Source: Loktanella sp. DSM 29012 (GTDB lineage: Bacteria > Pseudomonadota > Alphaproteobacteria > Rhodobacterales > Rhodobacteraceae). Taken from it: a stretch of 64,000 nucleotides of DNA. Location of the stretch: assembly GCF_900110705.1 (NCBI RefSeq), contig NZ_FOEJ01000001.1:193501-257500 (forward strand). The letters run 5' to 3'. Below the pieces are notes generated by a model. The model was not told the DNA's origin. It did no database searches and saw only the letters and a program-made list of their open reading frames with translations. The first letter of the stretch is position 1. Each line of letters starts with the position of its first letter. Of this stretch, positions 28,226 to 35,587 are shown in pieces. The position numbers and the translations under genes are program-made.

Positions 28226-28479
28226 GCGGCCAAGAGGGCGTCCAGCTTACCCGCCTGTTCCAGCGCATATAGATCATCGCAACCGCCCACGTGCACCTCA
28301 CCCACGAAAATCTGCGGCACAGTGCGGCCACCATTGGCGCGCTGCATCATCTCGGCCCGTTTTTCGGGCTGCTGTGCAAGCGAGATTTCCTGAAACGCCA
28401 CACCCTTGGAGGTCAGCAAGCGTTTGGCGGCGTGGCAAAAACCACAGGTCGGTGTGGTGTAGATTTCAACGGATGACAT
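28222..28479 (-). CDS. grxC: Glutaredoxin 3
   Basis: 85 residues, single glutaredoxin domain. It reduces disulphides and glutathionylated proteins using glutathione. The active site is TPTCGFCHAAKRLL near residue 12, CGFC rather than the CPYC of the E. coli enzyme. The glutathione-binding NGGRTVPQIFV near residue 50 and GGCDDLYALEQAGKLDALL complete the fold. CGAGGGATC precedes the ATG. Second gene of the comF-grxC-nitrilase-marR unit. Confidence 0.96.
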   Translation of the reverse strand: MSSVEIYTTPTCGFCHAAKRLLTSKGVAFQEISLAQQPEKRAEMMQRANGGRTVPQIFVGEVHVGGCDDLYALEQAGKLDALLAA

Positions 28480-28513
28480 GACGATCCCTCGGGTTCAGTG
28501 CGTTTGATCATAT

Positions 28514-29239
28514 CTAGTCATCTTTGACCGCCCTTGCCAGTGTGAGGACATGCACCTGCTGTGCGCCAACGCGCAATGCCGCGTCAGCCGCAGCTGCAAG
28601 CGTGGCACCCGTGGTCATCACGTCATCCACGATCAGCACGCAGCGACCTGCCATCGCCACCCCACGGCGCGGATGGGGCTGGATGGCGCGGTCGAGGGCG
28701 GCAAAGCGGGCGCTGCGGCCTGTCTGCACCATCTTGGGTGCGGGACGTGGGCGCACCAGCGCATCAGGCAGATGTTCCAAGCCCAACCGGCGGGCCACCA
28801 GCGTCGACAGCAGGTTCGCCTGATTATAGCGCCGCGCCAACAGGCGGGACCAATGCACGGGAACCGGCACGACAAGGGCGTCATCGTCAAAGAGCCCGGA
28901 CGCCGCCTGCGTCATCCAGCGCGCGGCAGGCACGGCCAGATCGGTGCGGTCGCCGTGTTTCAGACCCAGCACCATCCGCCGACCGATCCCGTCATAGACC
29001 AACGCCGCGCGTCCCCGCGCCCAGGGACGCGCCAGGGTCATGCAGTCGTCGCAATGCAGCACCGCACCGCCTGCGTCGTCACCCATCAGGGGCGCACCGC
29101 ACAGGTCGCAGGCCGTGCCGGTGATGAACCGCGTATCGCGCCAACACGGGCCGCACAGACCGTTTTCCGCAGCGGTGGGCTGATCGCAGGCGACGCAACT
29201 GGCGGGATAGATGGCGCGGATCACGCTTTGCAACTTCAT
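28514..29239 (-). CDS. comF: ComF family protein (double zinc ribbon and phosphoribosyltransferase domain)
   Basis: 241 residues. The N-terminal cysteine-rich part (CVACDQPT, CGPC, CDLCGAP, CDDCMTL, residues about 16-72) forms zinc ribbons. The C-terminal half is a type I phosphoribosyltransferase fold with VLIVDDVMTTGATLAAAADAA near residue 200. Homologues are tied to uptake of DNA in competence and to recycling of DNA uptake or repair products. No other competence gene is in view. Head of a minus-strand operon; its ATG is only 13 bases from the start of the divergent methyltransferase-like gene. Confidence 0.93.
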   Translation of the reverse strand: MKLQSVIRAIYPASCVACDQPTAAENGLCGPCWRDTRFITGTACDLCGAPLMGDDAGGAVLHCDDCMTLARPWARGRAALVYDGIGRRMVLGLKHGDRTDLAVPAARWMTQAASGLFDDDALVVPVPVHWSRLLARRYNQANLLSTLVARRLGLEHLPDALVRPRPAPKMVQTGRSARFAALDRAIQPHPRRGVAMAGRCVLIVDDVMTTGATLAAAADAALRVGAQQVHVLTLARAVKDD

Positions 29240-29252
29240 CGCTTGCCCCTAC

Positions 29253-30074
29253 ATGACGCGGATGCAGCCATTGACCGACCGCCCCGCCCTGATACGCAAT
29301 CGCGCCCGCGCCACCGAAAATTTCCTGCGCGTCCGCGCCATCGACGATGTCGAGGAAAGACTGCAAGAGGTTAACAGGTCGTTTACGGATGTGGCGATCG
29401 TTACGCCGCGGCCAGACCTGTGGCAGACGCGCCGGGCAGACGCGCGAATTGTCGCAGACGACGATATTCTTGATCTGCCGCAAGAGGCATTTGACCTGGT
29501 GATCCACGACCTGTCCCTGCACTGGGCGCAGGATCTCGTGGGGCAGTTGGTGCAATCGCGGCGGGCCTTGCGGGCGGACGGATTATTTCTGGCGACCCTG
29601 TTCGGGGGGCAGACACTGAACGAGCTGCGCAGCGCATTGGGACAGGCCGAGGCGCGTATCACCGGCGGGCTGTCGCCACGGATCGCGCCGATGGGTGAAA
29701 TCCGCGATCTGGGCGGGCTGTTGCAACGTGCTGGATTCGCGCTTCCCGTCGCTGATTCTGACACGATCACAGTGACTTATACAGATGCCCTGGCGCTGAT
29801 GCGTGACTTGCGCGCCATGGGCGAAGGCAACGCGCTGGACGCACGCCTGCGGCATCCGACACGCCGCACGGTCATGGATGCGGCAACGCAGCTGTATGCG
29901 GATCATTTCGGCACGCCGGACGGACGCGTCACCGCCACCTTCGAGATCGTCACGCTGACGGGATGGTGCCCTGCCGCCAACCAGCAGCAGCCCCTGCGCC
30001 CCGGCTCTGCCAAGACCCGGCTGGCTGACGCGCTGGGCGTGCCAGAGGCACCGCTGGACCCGTCCACAGATTGA
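29253..30074 (+). CDS. Methyltransferase-like protein of the BioC/NDUFAF5 type
   Basis: 273 residues from the ATG at 29253; a second ATG at 29262 is equally possible and neither has a clear ribosome binding site. Signatures: IRNRARATENFLRVRAIDDVEERLQEVNRSF near the N-terminus and FDLVIHDLSLHWAQDLVGQLVQSRRALRADGLFLATLFGG near residue 90. These fit the class I SAM-dependent group that includes NDUFAF5, an assembly factor of respiratory complex I. The glycine-rich SAM motif I expected after NRSF is missing: the stretch reads VAIVTPRPDLW. It may bind another ligand or be inactive as a methyltransferase. Divergent from comF. Confidence 0.8.
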   Translation: MTRMQPLTDRPALIRNRARATENFLRVRAIDDVEERLQEVNRSFTDVAIVTPRPDLWQTRRADARIVADDDILDLPQEAFDLVIHDLSLHWAQDLVGQLVQSRRALRADGLFLATLFGGQTLNELRSALGQAEARITGGLSPRIAPMGEIRDLGGLLQRAGFALPVADSDTITVTYTDALALMRDLRAMGEGNALDARLRHPTRRTVMDAATQLYADHFGTPDGRVTATFEIVTLTGWCPAANQQQPLRPGSAKTRLADALGVPEAPLDPSTD

Positions 30075-30127
30075 CCTGAGCCGCAAAGCGTTTATCTGAC
30101 CCCTATCCCGCCGCAGAGGAGTTTTCG

Positions 30128-31204
30128 ATGTTCGACGCAAAGTCAGAAGTGCGCCCCGCCACATGCCCGGTCCATGCCCCTGCGGACCACCCAGCCATTG
30201 AACCGGCCCGCGTCGGGATTCTGCTGGCGAACCTCGGCACACCTGACGGCACCGACTATTGGTCGATGCGGCGTTACCTGAACGAATTTTTGTCTGACAA
30301 ACGCGTCGTCGATTATTCCGCCTGGATCTGGCAGCCCCTGTTGCAGCTGGTCATCCTGTCGAAACGCCCCTTTACCTCTGGCGCGGCCTATCGGTCGATC
30401 TGGAACACCGAAGCGGACGAAAGCCCGTTGCTGACGATCACCAAGGAACAGACCGCCGCCATCAAGGAAGAAATGCACAAGCGCTATGGCGACCGTGTGC
30501 GTGTCGATTTCTGCATGCGCTACGGCAACCCGTCGACCAAATCCAAGGTCCGCGAAATGACCGAGGCCGGTTGCCAGAAAATTCTGTTTTTCCCGTTGTA
30601 CCCGCATTACGCCGGTGCCACGTCGGCCACAGCAAACGACCAGTTTTTCCGCGCGTTGATGCAGGAAAAATGGCAACCGATCGCCCGCGTGGTCGAACCT
30701 TATTACGAGGACCCGGCCTATATCGACGCCCTCGCCCAATCCATCGAAACCGCCTATGCCAAGATGGACAAGAAGCCTGAAAAGCTGATCTGTTCCTATC
30801 ACGGTGTGCCGGAACGCTATCTGCGCGAGGGCGATCCGTACCACTGCCAGTGCCAGAAAACGACGCGCCTGCTAAAGGAACGGCTGGGCTGGGACGACAC
30901 GCAGATCGTCACGACATTCCAGTCGCGCTTTGGCCCCGAAGAATGGCTGAAACCCTACACCGTCAAGGAAGTCGCCCGACTGGCTGAAGAAGAAGGCGTC
31001 AAAAACATCGCCGTCTGCGCGCCCGCCTTTTCGGCCGATTGCATCGAAACACTGGAAGAGATCAACGAAGAGATCAAGGAAAGCTTTGAAGAAGCGGGTG
31101 GAGAGCATTTCACCTATATTCCCTGTCTCAACGCTGACGCCGCGCATATCCACGCGCTGTCTGGTGTCATCGACCGCAACCTGACGGGCTGGATCGACCA
31201 GTAG
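30128..31204 (+). CDS. hemH: Ferrochelatase
   Basis: 358 residues. It inserts ferrous iron into protoporphyrin IX, the last step of protohaem synthesis. Motifs: VGILLANLGTPDGTDYWSMRRYLNEFLSDKRVVDY at the N-terminus; FPLYPHYAGATSATANDQF near residue 155; ICSYHGVPERYLREGDPYHCQCQKT near 222 with the iron-site histidine; and TFQSRFGPEEWLKPYT near 260. GAGGAG precedes the start. Upstream haem genes are not adjacent, although hemJ (63436-63882) and hemW (55424-56581) are in the window. Followed by an MFS gene after 57 bases. Confidence 0.98.
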   Translation: MFDAKSEVRPATCPVHAPADHPAIEPARVGILLANLGTPDGTDYWSMRRYLNEFLSDKRVVDYSAWIWQPLLQLVILSKRPFTSGAAYRSIWNTEADESPLLTITKEQTAAIKEEMHKRYGDRVRVDFCMRYGNPSTKSKVREMTEAGCQKILFFPLYPHYAGATSATANDQFFRALMQEKWQPIARVVEPYYEDPAYIDALAQSIETAYAKMDKKPEKLICSYHGVPERYLREGDPYHCQCQKTTRLLKERLGWDDTQIVTTFQSRFGPEEWLKPYTVKEVARLAEEEGVKNIAVCAPAFSADCIETLEEINEEIKESFEEAGGEHFTYIPCLNADAAHIHALSGVIDRNLTGWIDQ

Positions 31205-31227
31205 GGCTTGCGCGTTTGCCCTGCCCG

Positions 31228-31247
31228 TGTCAGCGATCACGCTGACA
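31228..31247. repeat. Perfect 8-bp inverted repeat before the MFS gene
   Basis: TGTCAGCG at 31228-31235, ATCA spacer, CGCTGACA at 31240-31247. It lies between the hemH stop (31204) and the ribosome binding site of the MFS gene (GGGAGGG near 31251). It could be an operator or a stem-loop that masks the ribosome binding site. There is no T-run, so it is not a terminator. Confidence 0.6.
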
Positions 31248-31261
31248 TCAGGGAGGGTTCC

Positions 31262-32428
31262 ATGTCGATCATTGGCCGGATGAAACCGCAGCACCGCGTC
31301 TTTGCGGGATTTGCAATCTATGCATTCATTCTGGGTCAATTGTTCACCCGCCTGCCCACGGTCAAGGACGCGATGGGCATTGGCGAAGGTGCGCTGGGCC
31401 TTGGACTGATCGGCGCGCCCGTCGGCACACTGATTGCGCTGACGCTGGCCCCGCCGCTGATCGAACGGTTCGGTCACAAACGGTCGATGATTGCCGCGCT
31501 GTGCACCATGTCGGTGTTCTACGCCATTGCCGTCCATGCCACCGGGCCGGTCGCGCTGTTCTTGTTGCTGGTGCCCGCGGGCCTGACGCTGGGCACCGTC
31601 GAGATCATCATCAACCTAGAGGCTGACCGGGTCGAGGCGACCCTGCCCTACCGTATCATGAACCGCGCCCATGCGTTCTGGTCGCTGGGGTTTTTCGGTG
31701 CCGGCCTGTTCGGTGCGCTGATGGCGCAGATCGGGCTGTCGCCACAACTGCATCTGGCGCTGGTCGTGCCGCTGTCGGGGGCCGCGATCTGGCTGCTGCT
31801 GTCGGATTTCAGCGCCGCACCGAAACGGGGATCGGAAATGACCGGTCCGTCATCCATGGTCGCAAGGCCGTCGCTGGCGATCATGGCGCTGGTCGGGCTG
31901 TGCCTGTCCGCCATGGTGCTGGAAGGCGGATCGATCGACTGGTCGGCGATCTACATGCGCACGATTTTCGAGACAGCGCCCTATTTCGGCGGGCTGACCG
32001 TGGCGACCGTGGCGCTTTCCCAGGCGCTGTTGCGCTATTTCGCCGACCCGGTCGTCGACCGCTTCCAGCCCGTCCCTGTCGCGCGCGGGATGCAGGTCGC
32101 CATGGCTGTCGGCGTCGTCATGGTCTTTTTCGCGCCGAATGCCTGGGTCGCACTCGCAGGGTTCGCCATGATCGGGGCCGGCACGTCGGCGCTGTTTCCA
32201 CTGGCCATGTCCGCCGCAGCGCAACGCACGGACAGACCGTCATCGGTCAATGTCGCAGCACTCGCGCAGTTCAGCTTTGTCGCATTCCTGCTGGGACCGC
32301 CGCTGCTGGGTTTCGTGGCGGAACACATCGGGTTGCGCTGGGTGTTTGGCCTGACCCTACCGCTGATCCTGCTGTCGGCAGCCCTGTCAAAAGGCCTGCA
32401 ACCAGAGACAGAAAAGCGCGCGGCCTGA
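31262..32428 (+). CDS. Major facilitator superfamily transporter
   Basis: 388 residues from the ATG at 31262, with GGGAGGGTT upstream. About twelve hydrophobic segments are visible. The first loop after TM2 carries the MFS motif variant ERFGHKRSMIAAL near residue 72. PYRIMNRAHAFWSLGFFGAGLFGALMA near residue 130 and DWSAIYMR near 220 recall the branch of sugar and FucP/YbjJ-like transporters. The substrate is unknown. The preceding inverted repeat may regulate it. Convergent with an L,D-transpeptidase gene across a shared hairpin. Confidence 0.9.
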   Translation: MSIIGRMKPQHRVFAGFAIYAFILGQLFTRLPTVKDAMGIGEGALGLGLIGAPVGTLIALTLAPPLIERFGHKRSMIAALCTMSVFYAIAVHATGPVALFLLLVPAGLTLGTVEIIINLEADRVEATLPYRIMNRAHAFWSLGFFGAGLFGALMAQIGLSPQLHLALVVPLSGAAIWLLLSDFSAAPKRGSEMTGPSSMVARPSLAIMALVGLCLSAMVLEGGSIDWSAIYMRTIFETAPYFGGLTVATVALSQALLRYFADPVVDRFQPVPVARGMQVAMAVGVVMVFFAPNAWVALAGFAMIGAGTSALFPLAMSAAAQRTDRPSSVNVAALAQFSFVAFLLGPPLLGFVAEHIGLRWVFGLTLPLILLSAALSKGLQPETEKRAA

Positions 32429-32440
32429 GCAGCCGCGCGC
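32412..32440 (-). terminator. Hairpin at the MFS/L,D-transpeptidase convergent junction
   Basis: A perfect 9-bp GC-only stem, GCGCGCGGC (32416-32424) with GCCGCGCGC (32432-32440), has a 7-base loop that contains the MFS stop codon. On the minus strand it is followed by TTTT (32415-32412), so it is best read as the terminator of the L,D-transpeptidase gene that ends at 32465. On the plus strand it would fold over the end of the MFS coding region. Confidence 0.65.
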
Positions 32441-32464
32441 CTGCATTTCGGCAAGTCTGATCCG

Positions 32465-33055
32465 TTACAGAACCAGAACCTGCGTGCCCAGTTTGGTCAT
32501 GTTGAACAACTCGGCGATATGTTCGTTGTACAGACCGATGCAGCCGTTCGATGACCGGCGCCCGATCTTGCGCGTGTCATGGGTGCCGTGGATGCGGTAA
32601 TACTGCCATGTCAGCCACAGCGCGTGGGTGCCCAGCGGATTGTCGGGGCCGGGACCGATGTAATCGGGCCATTCGGGGTTGCGTTCCTTCATCGACGGGG
32701 TCGGACGCCAGTCGGGGCCATCGACCTTTTTGATGATCTCAGTTTCGCCACGGCGGGTCAGATCGTCGGTCAGCGGAACGGACGTGGGATACAGCTTGTA
32801 GATGCTTTCGTCCTCGCTCCAGTAATGCAGCGCCCGGCTTTGCAGGTCGACGAGGATCGCACCATTCGTCAGGCTGCCAAAGTAGGGGCGCCAGTCCAGC
32901 GACCGAAAACTGGCGACGTTACGCGTGACGGCACTGCCACCGCGGATGTTGGCCTCCATCTCGGTGCTGTTGGCTTGCGCCAATGCAGGCGTCGCAAGGG
33001 CGGCGGCACCGGTTGCCAGCATGGCACGGCGCGTGATCAGGGTCGGTTTCTTCAT
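32465..33055 (-). CDS. L,D-transpeptidase (YkuD domain), exported
   Basis: 196 residues from the ATG at 33055, eight bases after GAGGTGG; an in-frame GTG at 33064 is less well placed. A signal sequence of Tat/Sec type (ITRRAMLATGAAALATPALAQA) precedes the domain. The catalytic motif is HGTHDTRKIGRRSSNGCIGLYN near residue 158, with the cysteine nucleophile in SNGCIG. These enzymes make 3-3 cross-links in peptidoglycan or attach lipoproteins to it. One of two L,D-transpeptidases in a 1.9-kb stretch; a CAP-domain lipoprotein gene lies between them. Confidence 0.95.
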   Translation of the reverse strand: MKKPTLITRRAMLATGAAALATPALAQANSTEMEANIRGGSAVTRNVASFRSLDWRPYFGSLTNGAILVDLQSRALHYWSEDESIYKLYPTSVPLTDDLTRRGETEIIKKVDGPDWRPTPSMKERNPEWPDYIGPGPDNPLGTHALWLTWQYYRIHGTHDTRKIGRRSSNGCIGLYNEHIAELFNMTKLGTQVLVL

Positions 33056-33070
33056 CAAATCCACCTCAAC

Positions 33071-33100
33071 TTCTTATTTTGCTTTTTCTTATTTTGCTTT
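33071..33100. repeat. Perfect tandem duplication of a 15-base AT-rich unit
   Basis: TTCTTATTTTGCTTT occurs twice without a gap (33071-33085 and 33086-33100), just upstream of the ribosome binding site of the L,D-transpeptidase gene (minus strand). It lies in the 175-base gap between divergent envelope genes and is much more AT-rich than its surroundings. It may contain or modulate the transpeptidase promoter, or be a slippage product. Confidence 0.8.
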
Positions 33101-33230
33101 TGCAACGGATAGGCGGGGCGTATCCAGCGGACAATTCAAACTTGCGTGCATTGGGCAAAGCCTTGCCGAAGCGTGTTTGATTAGCATCGCAAGCTCGCGT
33201 AACACAGAGCTGAATTTGAAGGATCACCTG

Positions 33231-33803
33231 ATGCATCGACGCCTTGTTCTGACTGGTCTGGCCACCGTCGCACTGACCGCCTGCGCACGCGCACCGCGTG
33301 GCCGGATCGGCCCTGACGGCCTGCCGCTGCCGCAGGTCTACAACATTCAGCCTGGCGACGAGGATGACATCCAGTTTCGCATGCTGGACAGTGTGAATAC
33401 CCTGCGTCGCGCTGCCGGCGTACCATCGGTGGAGCTGGACCCGCAGCTGACCGCCGCGGCTGCCACCCATGCCCGCGACATGCAGGCCCAGAACCGTCCC
33501 TGGTTGTTCGGATCTGACGGATCGTCACCGCTGGACCGGGCACGCATCGCAGGATTCCGAGGTCGGATTCTGGGCGAAAACATCGCTGAATCCTACGAAA
33601 CAGAGCTGGAAACCCTCGCCGCCTGGATGAAGCAAGAAGACACGCGCCGTGTCGTGCTGGACCCGGCCGCGCGGCGCATGGGTCTTGCTTGGTCCCAAGA
33701 GGCAAACGGCAAGCTGTGGTGGACGATGAACATGGGTAGCGACCCGTTCGCACAGGCACCGATCGCCAGTGTCGCAGGGTTCACCCCCGCAATCACGCGC
33801 TAG
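33231..33803 (+). CDS. CAP (SCP/PR-1) domain lipoprotein
   Basis: 190 residues from the ATG at 33231, with GAAGGA upstream. The N-terminus MHRRLVLTGLATVALTAC ends in a lipobox (L-T-A-C, Cys18), so the protein is probably a lipoprotein. The CAP domain runs from about residue 50: MLDSVNTLRRAAGVPSVELDPQLTAAAATHARDMQ, then GENIAESYETELETLAAWM and MGLAWSQEANGKLWWTMNMG. CAP proteins are exported and several act at the cell wall, but the bacterial function is undefined. It sits between two L,D-transpeptidases. Its stop interlocks with that of the convergent gene in CTAG. Confidence 0.92.
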   Translation: MHRRLVLTGLATVALTACARAPRGRIGPDGLPLPQVYNIQPGDEDDIQFRMLDSVNTLRRAAGVPSVELDPQLTAAAATHARDMQAQNRPWLFGSDGSSPLDRARIAGFRGRILGENIAESYETELETLAAWMKQEDTRRVVLDPAARRMGLAWSQEANGKLWWTMNMGSDPFAQAPIASVAGFTPAITR

Positions 33804-34303
33804 GGGTAGATAAAGATCGGCGTGCCGTCGCGCACCATGGCATAGATTTCTTCAATCTCGGCATTGGTGACGGCGATACAGCCCCAGGTCCAGTCGGGCT
33901 GTCCGATATACATTTCTGGCGTGCCGTGGATAAAGATATCGCCGCCCGGTGATTTACCCATGGCGCGTGCCACCGCGATATCGCGCGAATTCGGGTAGGA
34001 AATGCCCAGTGACAGGTGAAACCGGCTGTTGGGGTTGCGGCGATTGATACGATAGGCACCTTCGGGCGTGCGACCGTCACCTTCGACGACCTTGTGACCT
34101 TCGGGGGCGAACCCCATTTCCATTTCGTATTGCTTCAACAACTGGTTGTTGTGCAGCAATTGCAGAATGCGCTGGCCCTTGAACACCTGAACGCGTGTCA
34201 CCTCGGGACCGTTGTAGGTCAGAAAACGCGCTGGTTTACCGGCACATGCAGCGAGAAACGCGCCCAATGCCCCGAAAATGGCGAAACGTCGTGTCAGGTT
34301 CAT
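33800..34303 (-). CDS. L,D-transpeptidase (YkuD domain), lipoprotein
   Basis: 167 residues. The N-terminus FGALGAFLAACAG holds a lipobox (L-A-A-C), suggesting membrane attachment. The domain contains IFIHGTPEMYIGQPDWTWGCIAVTNAEIEEIYAMV near residue 122, with the catalytic Cys in WGCIAV and the conserved HGT. TPEGAYRINRRNPNSRFHLSLGISYPNSRD near residue 78 is the usual YkuD lead-in. It probably modifies peptidoglycan; its substrate preference is unknown. It converges on the CAP gene with a four-base overlap and is 87 bases from the RNA methyltransferase gene on the same strand. Confidence 0.94.
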   Translation of the reverse strand: MNLTRRFAIFGALGAFLAACAGKPARFLTYNGPEVTRVQVFKGQRILQLLHNNQLLKQYEMEMGFAPEGHKVVEGDGRTPEGAYRINRRNPNSRFHLSLGISYPNSRDIAVARAMGKSPGGDIFIHGTPEMYIGQPDWTWGCIAVTNAEIEEIYAMVRDGTPIFIYP

Positions 34304-34390
34304 GGCTCGTCCCCACAGGTCCGGTCTGCGCCGGTCACCCGCAATCTACGACAGCGCGCGAACCTGCGCTAGCGGACAAGCGGTGCAACA

Positions 34391-35587
34391 TCACCCGCGT
34401 GTCAGTTGCGCCACCACTTCTGCGTGAGGTGACCAGCGGAACTGGTCCACAACCTGAACCCAGTCAACAACAAATCCCGCAGCGACCAATGTGGCGACAT
34501 CCCGCCCAAAGGTGACGGGGTTGCACGATACCATCGCTACCCGGTTGATCCCGCTGGCCGCAATCGTGGCCACCTGTGCGGCAGCGCCCGCACGCGGCGG
34601 GTCGATGACAACGGCATCAAACCCCTTGAATTCGTCGGGTTCCAGCGGACGGCGGAACAGGTCGCGTGTCAGCGTGGTGACCCGTTTCAACCCGCGCGCA
34701 CTGCGCCAGCCCCGATCCAGTGCGGCCAGCATCTCGGCCTCGCTCTCGACGGCCAGCATCTCTGCCTGCGTGGCGAGGGCCAGCGCAAACGTCCCGCAAC
34801 CGGCAAACAGATCAACAATGCGATCAGCGCCTTGCAGGATCTCCTGGACCGCGTCGCGCAGGGCACCCTCGCCATCAGCTGTGGCTTGCAGGAATGACCC
34901 CGGCGGCGGCGTGACCTTTACCGGGCCAAAGGACTGCGCCGGGGACTGGATCGTCACCAAGGTTTCATCGTTCCACGTCAGCCGTGCCAACCCGCTGTTC
35001 TGCGCAAAAACCGCAAGGTCGAGGCGCAACTGGTCGGTCAGTGGCTGGTCGGTGCCGATCAGCACATCCAGCCCGTTCAGGCTCTCGGTAACGGTCAGCC
35101 CGACCTCGCCCCGGCGGGACGCGGCCAGGACGGTCAACGCTTCCAGCATCGGGATCGCGGCAGACAGCGCGGGCGTGACCAGCTGGCAATCGGGCACCGC
35201 CACCAGCACATCGGATGCACGTGCGTGAAACCCGACCATCGCACCCTTTTTCGTGCGGCGACCGGCAAATTTCGCACGCCTGCGCGATTGCGGTGGAGAG
35301 GTGTGCAAGGTGCGAAACGGCGGTGTCAGGCCATGCGCGGACAGGGCCCGTTCGACGATCCCCTGTTTGAAACCAGCCACATAGGCGTCAGAGGCATGCT
35401 GCAACGCACAGCCGCCACAGGTTTTGAAATGACGGCAGGGCGGTGCGACCCGATCGACCGACGGTGTCACAATCTGCGCTGATCCATCGTCGCGCAGGGC
35501 CACGTCCTCGCCCGGCAGGGTGCGCGGGATCAGCGTGCCATCCTCGGCGCGGCCCAGTCCTAGATGCGTCATCGCGGTGATTTTCAT
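34391..35587 (-). CDS. Class I SAM-dependent RNA m5U methyltransferase (TrmA/RlmD family)
   Basis: 398 residues. The N-terminal iron-sulfur cluster cysteines CRHFKTCGGCALQH are near residues 51-63. SAM binding is at DRIVDLFAGCGTFALALA near 258, and the catalytic end is DPPRAGAAAQ followed by VAMVSCNPVTFGRD near 345-355 with the nucleophilic cysteine in SCNP. The family puts m5U into 23S rRNA or tRNA; this iron-sulfur form is most like RlmD, but the target base is not certain. It starts in ATGA within the upstream ABC gene's stop. Last gene of the minus-strand run from hslO. Confidence 0.94.
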   Translation of the reverse strand: MKITAMTHLGLGRAEDGTLIPRTLPGEDVALRDDGSAQIVTPSVDRVAPPCRHFKTCGGCALQHASDAYVAGFKQGIVERALSAHGLTPPFRTLHTSPPQSRRRAKFAGRRTKKGAMVGFHARASDVLVAVPDCQLVTPALSAAIPMLEALTVLAASRRGEVGLTVTESLNGLDVLIGTDQPLTDQLRLDLAVFAQNSGLARLTWNDETLVTIQSPAQSFGPVKVTPPPGSFLQATADGEGALRDAVQEILQGADRIVDLFAGCGTFALALATQAEMLAVESEAEMLAALDRGWRSARGLKRVTTLTRDLFRRPLEPDEFKGFDAVVIDPPRAGAAAQVATIAASGINRVAMVSCNPVTFGRDVATLVAAGFVVDWVQVVDQFRWSPHAEVVAQLTRG

